A stretch of 9,251 nucleotides of DNA from NCBI GenBank assembly GCA_021789565.1, contig JAJYJL010000223.1, positions 1 to 9,251 on the forward strand, given 5' to 3'. A program made the position numbers and the translations under genes. The notes beneath the pieces were generated by a model. That model had not been told where the DNA came from. It searched no databases and worked only from the letters and a program-made list of their open reading frames with translations. This DNA is from Acidobacteriota bacterium (GTDB lineage: Bacteria > Acidobacteriota > Terriglobia > UBA7540). Positions 1 to 5,308 of the stretch are shown piece after piece. Every line of letters begins with the position of its first letter. Positions within the stretch are counted from its first letter, which is position 1.

Positions 1-14
1 AGTGGTTCCGACAT
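1..14 (-). CDS. 5' end of an unidentified leftward gene (partial)
   Basis: Reading leftward, an ATG at 14-12 opens a frame with residues M-S-E-P before the window ends. A consensus Shine-Dalgarno AGGAGG (plus-strand cctcct at 23-28) lies 8 nt upstream. A promoter-like pair and a perfect inverted repeat lie just beyond it. Four codons cannot identify the product. The operator-over-promoter layout is typical of small autoregulated repressors of the BlaI/MecI/CopY or GntR/YtrA type, but that is inference from layout alone. The support is the quality of the ribosome binding site and the regulatory architecture. Confidence 0.5.
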
Positions 15-31
15 AGTGGTGGCCTCCTACT

Positions 32-54
32 CTTAGTGTACCATATACACTAAG
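32..54. promoter_or_regulatory. Perfect 9-bp inverted repeat, probable operator
   Basis: CTTAGTGTA (32-40) is followed by five bases, ccata, and then by its exact reverse complement TACACTAAG (46-54). The repeat covers the predicted -10 and the start point of the leftward promoter, so a bound protein would block transcription. The half-site contains AGTGTA/TACACT. From memory this resembles YtrA-type (GntR family) half-sites, though those are described with wider spacing. The TGTA/TACA core also recalls BlaI/MecI/CopY boxes, which have the halves in the opposite order. The repressor family is therefore unresolved. Confidence 0.6.
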
Positions 55-67
55 ACCGGGGCCACAA
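40..67 (-). promoter_or_regulatory. Predicted sigma70-like promoter of the left-edge gene
   Basis: On the minus strand, TTGTGG (67-62) is followed after a 16-bp spacer by TATGGT (45-40). The predicted start point is near 34-33, giving a leader of about 20 nt that contains the AGGAGG Shine-Dalgarno. TATGGT matches the -10 consensus at four of six positions. It is also the -10 proposed for the debranching-enzyme promoter in this window. Confidence 0.4.
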
Positions 68-657
68 TAAACACGAACGCGAGAATTGTTACTTCTATGT
101 CGCACACCCCATGGAATCCCACAAATGGACAAAACAGTGGTAGAATACACGGTTTAAATCTCAGGCCCGGACCCCTGTTCTCAGCCCTAAGCATGAGGAC
201 GGTTCTGGTTCCACGGACCCGAACCGTGGTTTCGGCAAGCGTGGGGTGGGCCTGGGTTACAGGGGCCATTAACAGAACATCTGGTATCGGAGTGCAAAAC
301 CCTGCCCGTTTTTGTGCGTCTGAGGCCAGGAGAGGGGCGGACCCGCCGCGCGCATGGAATTTCCCGGTTTCCCGGAGAATTTGGTCAGCGCCGAAGGAAC
401 CGCGAGGCGCCAGAGTTCGGAGGGGCGCCGAACCCAATGTTCTGCGAACAATGGAATCCGGAGTAAAAGCAGGATTTCCCGTTCTCCAAGCGAGTTGCAA
501 GCCACTATTGTTTTTTATTGCAAGGTCATCCGCATCCGGACTTCTCCGCCAGGATGCCATCGATGATCCATATGGCTTTTCCGATACCTGTCCGGAATTC
601 AGAGCTGTAAAAGCCGCCTGATTCACAGGAAAATCAGAGCCTAGATCGAGTTGAAAC
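55..657. other. About 600 bp without a credible gene
   Basis: Frames of 174 codons (plus, 97-621) and 215 codons (minus, 33-680) are open here. Both translations are rich in Arg, Ser and Pro, show no recognisable motif, lack a Shine-Dalgarno, and the minus one runs into ctaB. I treat the stretch as non-coding. It holds three short hairpins: CCACGG-n7-CCGTGG at 211-229, GTTCGG-n7-CCGAAC at 415-433, and CTGATT-n8-AATCAG at 618-637 just ahead of ctaB. TTGCAAG is repeated directly at 495 and 518. I could not pick out a convincing ctaB promoter. Confidence 0.5.
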
Positions 658-1593
658 ATGAGTATCGCAGCAGAAAACAAAAATCCAGATACGATGTCAG
701 GTGGTGCGTCCAGAAGTTTCCGGCAAACCGTTGCTGGCAGGCTCAGTGATTACTGGGTCTTGACCAAACCCGAAGTCAATTTTCTGGTGGTCATCAGCAC
801 CCTGGCGGGCTACTACGTTGCCCTGCGCGGACCCCTGGATATTTTCATGCTGCTGAATACGCTGCTGGGAACGCTGCTGGTCGCCAGCGGAACCGGAACG
901 CTGAATCAATATATCGAGCGAAAATCTGACGCCTCCATGCGGCGGACGGCGCGCAGGCCTTTGCCGGCCGGTCGCATCAAGGCGGCGGAAGCCCTTATCT
1001 TCGGGATCCTCCTGGCCATCGGTGGAGGCTTGCTGCTCTGGCTTGAAGTCAACGCCCTCGCAAGCGTTCTCGCCTTGCTGACGCTGATCACCTATCTGCT
1101 GATCTATACGCCGCTCAAGAGAAAAACCGCTCTCTGCACACTGATTGGAGCTTTTCCAGGCGCCATGCCCCCGCTGATCGGATGGGCTGCAGCGCGCGGC
1201 AGCTTGAACGCCGAATCGATGGTTCTCTACTCGATTCTTTTCCTCTGGCAGTTTCCTCATTTTCTGGCAATCGCCTGGATGTATCGCGAGGACTACTCCC
1301 GCGCGGGACTGCGCATGTTGCCACCTGAAGATCCGGACGGCCGGCTGACCAGCCGCCAGATCATCGCCTTCCTTGTAGCCCTTGTGGTGGTGAGCATGGT
1401 GCCAACCCTGATCGGGCAGGTGGGGAAAGTCTACTTGTTCGGTGCTGCTGTCCTGGGTTCCTATTTTCTGCTTCACGGCGCGCGTCTGGCCCGGAATCGA
1501 ACCAATGTGCTGGCAAGACGACTGGTGCTGGCCTCGGTCCTTTACCTTCCCCTGGTGTTCGGCCTGATGATGTTTGATAAAATTTGGCTCTAA
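658..1593 (+). CDS. ctaB: Heme O synthase (protoheme IX farnesyltransferase)
   Basis: This 311-residue integral membrane prenyltransferase of the UbiA superfamily transfers a farnesyl group to heme B to make heme O, the cofactor (or heme A precursor) of heme-copper terminal oxidases. The first Asp-rich motif is present as N83-x3-E87-x3-D91-x2-M94-R-R-T97 followed by R100-P-L-P. The second is Y209-R-E-D-Y213-x2-A-G-x2-M-L-P, preceded by WQFPHF at 197-202. YTPLKRKT at 150-157 is also typical. Several hydrophobic segments alternate with these loops, and the length fits the family. The ATG at 658 has only a weak ribosome site; an in-frame ATG at 694 is possible but has none better. No oxidase subunit or heme A synthase gene lies in the window. 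The DUF420 gene begins 5 nt after the stop, so the two are probably co-transcribed. Confidence 0.95.
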   Translation: MSIAAENKNPDTMSGGASRSFRQTVAGRLSDYWVLTKPEVNFLVVISTLAGYYVALRGPLDIFMLLNTLLGTLLVASGTGTLNQYIERKSDASMRRTARRPLPAGRIKAAEALIFGILLAIGGGLLLWLEVNALASVLALLTLITYLLIYTPLKRKTALCTLIGAFPGAMPPLIGWAAARGSLNAESMVLYSILFLWQFPHFLAIAWMYREDYSRAGLRMLPPEDPDGRLTSRQIIAFLVALVVVSMVPTLIGQVGKVYLFGAAVLGSYFLLHGARLARNRTNVLARRLVLASVLYLPLVFGLMMFDKIWL

Positions 1594-1598
1594 GCGGC

Positions 1599-2021
1599 AT
1601 GGTCTCCTACTTTCCAGCCATCGAAGCCTGCCTCAATACTCTCAGCGCCGTGCTGCTGGCCACAGGGTACATTTTCATCCGAAAAAAACAAATCCGTGCT
1701 CACAAGGCGTGCATGGTGTCGGCATTTATCACATCAGCAGTCTTTCTGGTCTTTTACCTGGCCGACCACTTTCTGCGGGGTATTGTCTACTTCCCGGGTC
1801 ACGGGGCAGTCCGGACTTTCTATCTCGCCCTGCTGGGGACGCATTCAGTTCTGGCAGCGGCCATTGTTCCGCTTGCCCTGATCACGCTCTACCGCGCCTG
1901 GCGGCAGCGCTTCGCCCTGCACAAGCGAATTGCAAGGTGGACGCTTCCCATCTGGTTCTACGTTTCCGTCACCGGCGTTGTGGTCTACTGGATGCTCTAT
2001 CACCTCTACCGCCCCGTCTGA
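1599..2021 (+). CDS. DUF420 family membrane protein (CtaM/YozB-like)
   Basis: This 140-residue polytopic protein has four hydrophobic segments (roughly 11-28, 40-58, 74-100 and 115-137). It carries the pattern of the DUF420 family (PF04238): G-Y-x-F-I-R-K-K with H35-K-A-C-M, H57, H82 in a helix, H108-K-R-I-A-R, and T-L-P-I-W-F-Y-V-S-V-T-G near the C terminus. Several histidines lie at membrane edges. The Staphylococcus homologue CtaM is needed for activity of a heme A-type terminal oxidase. A role in oxidase maturation therefore fits its place directly after ctaB, but the molecular function is not settled. I chose the ATG at 1599 because the family usually starts close to this point. A TTG at 1584 would overlap the ctaB stop and add five residues. 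No clear Shine-Dalgarno is seen, which is compatible with translational coupling. Confidence 0.88.
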   Translation: MVSYFPAIEACLNTLSAVLLATGYIFIRKKQIRAHKACMVSAFITSAVFLVFYLADHFLRGIVYFPGHGAVRTFYLALLGTHSVLAAAIVPLALITLYRAWRQRFALHKRIARWTLPIWFYVSVTGVVVYWMLYHLYRPV

Positions 2022-2227
2022 AAACCTCCGGTCAGCCATTTTGAACTTCCGGAAATTCCCCCCAGACCAGAACGGGTAACACTGCGCCGTCAAAGTTCTA
2101 CGCGTCAGCTTCGCACAAAAGCGGGTTTTATGATTCAATAATGGGTTACGGCGTGCGTTGGGGCGGAAGGCCTTGCAGGCTTCTACAGCATTTTCTGATT
2201 CCAAATTACCCGCTGAGGCGAATGATC

Positions 2228-2662
2228 ATGGGCACTTTATTAGCGTGGACGCTGGTATTTCATATCCTGGGCATCGTCTTCTGGCTGGGAAGCCTCCTGG
2301 TGATCACCCATCTTCTGGCTTTCGACGCGGAATCGGAGTCCGCAGAAGTTCATGAAGTCCTGAACCGCGTGGAAGGGAAGCTGTTCAGCGGCATTGCGCA
2401 TCCCGGCGCCATCATCACCGTCATTTCCGGCGCTATCCTGATTTCCACCAACCCGCAGTATTACCTCCATGCTGCGTGGCTCCACGCCAAACTGTTTCTG
2501 GTGGTCATCCTGATCGTGCTGGATGCCATCACCTACATCCGCGCTAAGGCTTTTCATGCCGGCAAGATCACGCTTAGGCGAAAAGAATGCATGATGCTGC
2601 ACGGCGGCATCGCTCTGGTGTTCATTGGAATTCTGATTATGGTCCTGGTCAGGCCCTTTTGA
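2228..2662 (+). CDS. HemJ/CopD-like four-helix membrane protein, putative protoporphyrinogen IX oxidase
   Basis: This is a 144-residue membrane protein with four hydrophobic helices. HemJ-like features are H12 in the first helix followed by W19-L-G, the loop motif W84-L-H-A-K88 leading into the third helix, and a C-terminal V-x-V-R-P-F. HemJ converts protoporphyrinogen IX to protoporphyrin IX, the penultimate step of heme synthesis, and is probably itself a heme protein. Differences from canonical HemJ are visible: the usual basic LPRL segment after helix 1 reads I-T-H-L, and the usual R-x-x-N-E before the last helix reads M-M-L-H-G. It may therefore be a divergent HemJ or a related CopD-like protein. 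GAGG at 2215-2218 is 9 nt before the ATG at 2228 and only 3 nt before an in-frame ATG at 2222, so 2228 is preferred. It follows the DUF420 gene after 206 bp that contain a TATGAT at 2129-2134 without a good -35. Confidence 0.7.
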   Translation: MGTLLAWTLVFHILGIVFWLGSLLVITHLLAFDAESESAEVHEVLNRVEGKLFSGIAHPGAIITVISGAILISTNPQYYLHAAWLHAKLFLVVILIVLDAITYIRAKAFHAGKITLRRKECMMLHGGIALVFIGILIMVLVRPF

Positions 2663-2715
2663 CGAATGGTCAGAATTTCTGGATGGTCCTTGCAGTTTTG
2701 GAAACTTTCAATCTC

Positions 2716-2720
2716 GGAGG
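2716..2720 (+). promoter_or_regulatory. Shine-Dalgarno that fixes a TTG start for the CDGSH gene
   Basis: GGAGG (GGAGGA if extended by one base) ends 5 nt before an in-frame TTG at 2726. The ATG at 2666 in the same frame has no comparable site. The residues between 2666 and 2726 do not resemble the family N terminus, whereas translation from the TTG gives the usual short lead into the domain. Confidence 0.7.
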
Positions 2721-2725
2721 AACCT

Positions 2726-2968
2726 TTGGCAGCAACAAAAATTACGGTCCGCAATAACGGCTCGATTCGTATCGAGGGTGATTTTGAAATCGTTGATTCA
2801 GAAGGCGGGGTGTTCGACCTTGCCGGCCGCACGACGATCGGCCTTTGCCGCTGCGGGCATTCGGAAAACAAGCCCTTCTGCGACGGGTCCCACAGGAAGG
2901 CAGGATTCCAGTCTGAAATCAAGGCCCGCGCTCTCCCGCCTCCGGTGCCGAAACCACCCACAACTTAA
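2726..2968 (+). CDS. CDGSH-type iron-sulfur protein
   Basis: This is a small soluble protein of 80 residues. It carries one CDGSH iron-sulfur motif, C-R-C-G-H-S-E-N-K-P-F-C-D-G-S-H, whose three Cys and one His bind a 2Fe-2S cluster. Before it lies the usual strand-rich lead (I-T-V-R-N-N-G-S-I-R-I-E-G and D-L-A-G-R-T). Bacterial members are small redox or cluster-handling proteins; the partner cannot be read from sequence. A short Pro-rich tail (P-P-P-V-P-K-P-P-T-T) follows the domain. The gene lies 63 nt after the HemJ-like gene in the same direction and may be the last gene of that transcript. The stop codon lies inside a 12-bp perfect palindrome (2961-2972) next to a possible terminator. 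Start choice is TTG, on the basis of the adjacent GGAGG. Confidence 0.88.
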   Translation: MAATKITVRNNGSIRIEGDFEIVDSEGGVFDLAGRTTIGLCRCGHSENKPFCDGSHRKAGFQSEIKARALPPPVPKPPTT

Positions 2969-3022
2969 GTTGCGGGGCGCCGCCGCTGCCGCGGACTCCG
3001 GAGAGCGGCAACATTGTATTTT
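2969..3022 (+). terminator. Possible rho-independent terminator after the CDGSH gene
   Basis: GCCGCT (2982-2987) pairs with AGCGGC (3004-3009). An outer GTTGC/GCAAC pair (2969-2973 with 3008-3012) overlaps it as an alternative. The loop is GC-rich and can fold further. The plus strand then continues into a weak T-rich run (ATTGTATTTTG, 3013-3022). The minus strand has no T run after the stem, so this would serve the plus-strand genes only. The stem is imperfect and the T run interrupted, hence low confidence. Confidence 0.35.
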
Positions 3023-3041
3023 GCTTGTGTGCTGCCCGACT

Positions 3042-5072
3042 CTAATCCCCCGTAGGCAAATCGTGCATTGCAGTCTTCTCCCACGCCTCCAGGATGCCCC
3101 CCACTGTCCAGGCCTGGGCAATGCATCCCCGAGGCAAGAAGGGCGCATCAGCATCATAAATCTCCCCCACCGTTCCCAGGCCATGAGCATGCAAATGGTG
3201 GACCACCGGCGCCAGAAAGGATGCTGCCACCCGTGGATCATTGTGGACCCGTAAATGGGCTTTCACAAAAGGCCCAAGCAGCCATCCCCATACAGTGCCT
3301 TGATGGTATGCACCGTCGCGGTCTTCCTGGTTCCCGGCGTAAGTGCCCTTGTAATGCGCGTCATCAGGCGCCAGGGTTCTCAGCCCCGGGGAGGCCTGCA
3401 GGTGGCGGCCGACGGCATCAACAATGGCCCGTTGCCGTTCGGGGTCAAAGGGACTATCGGGCAACGCCACGGTGAAAATCTGGTTGGGCCTTAGCGACGC
3501 GTCGTTGCCCTCGGGTCCGTCCAGAACGTCGAAGCAGTGTCCCGCCGGAGCGTTCCAGAAGCGCTCAAACCCTTTCACCGCCTGCTCGGCCGAATGCTGA
3601 AAATCGTCCGCCGGGTTTGCCAATTCGTCCGCAAACTCCTTCATCGCCCTCAGCGCATTCAGCCAAAGGGCATTGATCTCGACGGGCTTGCCTATTCGTG
3701 GCGTTATTACCTGATCGCCGACTTTAGCATCCATCCAGGTGAGTTGCAGACCCTCCTGCCCGGCATACAGCAGCCCGTCGCTGCGGTCCAGGTGAATGTT
3801 GTAGCGGGTGCCACGCATATAGGCGGCAACGATATCGCAGAGGGTGGGGAAAATCTGTTTGAGAAAGTCCCTGTCGCCAGTGTGGTTCCAGTAAGAGCGC
3901 ACAGCGTTGAAAAACCACAGGGCGGCGTCCACCGTGTTGTAATCAGGCATTTCGCCCGACTCGAGAAAACGATTGGGGAGCATACCGTCGTCCGCAAGCG
4001 CGGCCCAGGCCAGCAGGATGTTCCGTGCCACATCGGGACGCCCGGTTACCAGCGCCAGCCCCGGAAGGGATACCATGGTGTCGCGCCCCCAGTCGCTGAA
4101 CCAGTGATAGCCGGCAATCACCGTGTGGCCCTCGGCTCCCTTCACAGTCCTCTTCACAATAAACTGATCGGCGGCCACTGAAAGCTGCTCAACCCAGGCT
4201 GGAATCTGTATGCCGTGATGCACCTCGCGAAAATGTTCCAGCAATCTTTGCCCGCGATCATCGTGCCGTTTGAGCGCCGATTGCGCATCGAGGTCCGGCC
4301 GCGGCTCGGTGCTTGCGACCATCAGCACCGAATCGCCCGGCTTCAAATCCACCACAAAGGTGCCTGCGTGCAGGTGGTCCTCCTGATGGCTCATCCCGCG
4401 AAGCGCTTCGGCAACGAGCTCAAACGCCCGATACCACTGATGGAATTGCTGCACGTCGCCCGAGGAAGAGAGCACATAAAACGGCGCCGCCCCATAATAA
4501 GCGTTGATGCATAGGCCTCGCTCCTCCTCGCTGATCTGCATCTTCCAGTTGCCGGCGCGCGTGAGACTGTGGAAGTCGCGATAGTTAACCAGCGCCTTCA
4601 CGCTCAGCTTCGCGCCTTCGCTGGCCCGCTCCAGGCGGTAGAGGATGTAAGTAGTGTTCGCGCCATGCTCCATCCAGACTCTCTTGCTCAGCAACGCGTC
4701 CGCGCAGGCATAGGTCCATACGGGCCTCATGCCCTCCAGATGAAACTCTTCGATGCGGCGGTAGCCCTGCGGCTCAACCACCCCGCTGCGCCAGCGATTG
4801 GTAGCCAGGGGATAAGGCCTGCCGTCGTATTCAACGACTTCGTCGAACTTCGGCACCAGCAGCGTGCGCCCCAGCGGAGGATGCTGGGCGGCAATCAGCA
4901 GGCCGTGATAGCGCCGCGTCAGTTGCCCGCCCACCGTGCCCGAGGCGAAACCGCCCAGCCCGTTGGTTACAAGCCACTCGCGCCGTTCAGCCGCTTCGAT
5001 ATCACCGCAGATTTCCCGGCCAAAGCTGATGAGAGGAGTACAAGTCGTTTTCGTCGTATTGGGTTCATCCAT
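3042..5072 (-). CDS. Glycogen debranching-type amylo-alpha-1,6-glucosidase (GH133-like)
   Basis: This 676-residue protein has the two-part layout of archaeal and bacterial debranching enzymes. The N-terminal substrate-binding domain (about 1-240) has E-W-L-V-T-N-G-L-G-G-F-A-S-G-T at 32-46 and R-R-Y-H-G-L-L at 53-59. The (alpha/alpha)6 catalytic domain follows (about 285-665), with W-F-S-D-W-G-R-D-T-M at 324-333, W-M-D-A-K at 446-450, K-P-V-E-I-N-A-L-W at 462-470 and H-Q-G-T-V-W-G-W-L-L-G-P-F at 590-602. It should hydrolyse alpha-1,6 branch glucose in glycogen or maltodextrin in the cytoplasm; no signal peptide is seen. AGGTG (minus strand, plus coordinates 5078-5082) lies 5 nt before the ATG. 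It runs convergent to the CDGSH gene and lies downstream of a second glucosidase in the same direction. Whether it also has the 4-alpha-glucanotransferase activity of eukaryotic debranchers cannot be told, but that domain is absent. Confidence 0.93.
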   Translation of the reverse strand: MDEPNTTKTTCTPLISFGREICGDIEAAERREWLVTNGLGGFASGTVGGQLTRRYHGLLIAAQHPPLGRTLLVPKFDEVVEYDGRPYPLATNRWRSGVVEPQGYRRIEEFHLEGMRPVWTYACADALLSKRVWMEHGANTTYILYRLERASEGAKLSVKALVNYRDFHSLTRAGNWKMQISEEERGLCINAYYGAAPFYVLSSSGDVQQFHQWYRAFELVAEALRGMSHQEDHLHAGTFVVDLKPGDSVLMVASTEPRPDLDAQSALKRHDDRGQRLLEHFREVHHGIQIPAWVEQLSVAADQFIVKRTVKGAEGHTVIAGYHWFSDWGRDTMVSLPGLALVTGRPDVARNILLAWAALADDGMLPNRFLESGEMPDYNTVDAALWFFNAVRSYWNHTGDRDFLKQIFPTLCDIVAAYMRGTRYNIHLDRSDGLLYAGQEGLQLTWMDAKVGDQVITPRIGKPVEINALWLNALRAMKEFADELANPADDFQHSAEQAVKGFERFWNAPAGHCFDVLDGPEGNDASLRPNQIFTVALPDSPFDPERQRAIVDAVGRHLQASPGLRTLAPDDAHYKGTYAGNQEDRDGAYHQGTVWGWLLGPFVKAHLRVHNDPRVAASFLAPVVHHLHAHGLGTVGEIYDADAPFLPRGCIAQAWTVGGILEAWEKTAMHDLPTGD

Positions 5073-5139
5073 AAAGGCACCTGTCGGGGTTCAGTTGCAG
5101 CACTCATGAATTGGCATAACAACTCTCCCGCAAGGCTCA

Positions 5140-5168
5140 ACCATAGCCCCGCAAGCACTTGCGGTCAA
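5140..5168 (-). promoter_or_regulatory. Sigma70-like promoter of the debranching enzyme gene
   Basis: On the minus strand, TTGACC (5168-5163, five of six to consensus) is followed after exactly 17 bp by TATGGT (5145-5140, four of six). The start point is predicted near 5133, leaving a leader of about 60 nt before the ATG at 5072. This suggests the gene has its own promoter besides any read-through from the glucosidase gene. Confidence 0.5.
5149..5164. promoter_or_regulatory. 16-bp palindrome in the promoter spacer, probable operator
   Basis: CCGCAAG-CA-CTTGCGG is a perfect 7+2+7 inverted repeat. It fills most of the 17-bp spacer of the debranching-enzyme promoter and touches the last two bases of its -35. 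No T run follows on either strand, which argues against a terminator. Size, symmetry and position suit a repressor of the LacI/GalR kind, a family that often controls sugar and glucan genes. LacI-type sites usually have a central CG, and here it is CA. A partial copy, cccgcaag, lies at 5128-5134. No regulator gene is in the window. Confidence 0.5.
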
Positions 5169-5308
5169 TTGTTGGAATGATACGGCTGAGGTTGCCGTCC
5201 CGCCAGGTCCCGGACCGAAGCGCTCCCTCTTTCCCGCTGCGATGCCGGTATGGGTGCCCACGGAAGCTCTGCCGGGCCAGCCGGCGGATCCCGCGCGACA
5301 AAACCTCA

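Noticed and set aside
97..621. Open frame of 174 codons on the plus strand
   Set aside because: There is no Shine-Dalgarno, no motif, an Arg/Ser/Pro-rich low-information translation, and an equally long open frame on the other strand.
33..680. Open frame of 215 codons on the minus strand
   Set aside because: It starts inside ctaB and runs across the operator palindrome. No family resemblance is seen.
2047..2054. TTCCGGAA palindrome between the DUF420 and HemJ-like genes
   Set aside because: Eight bases is too short to claim as an operator, and no promoter lies around it.
3537..4181. 214-codon open frame antisense to the debranching enzyme gene
   Set aside because: It lies wholly inside a strongly supported gene on the other strand and shows no recognisable protein.
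5149..5164. Palindrome as a terminator of the GH63-like gene
   Set aside because: The 7-bp stem is not followed by a T run on either strand, and it lies about 150 bp past the stop, inside a promoter.
5255..5290. GCCGG-n5-CCGGC hairpin near the end of the GH63-like gene
   Set aside because: The stem is short, GC-only and has no T run, so it is expected by chance in GC-rich DNA.
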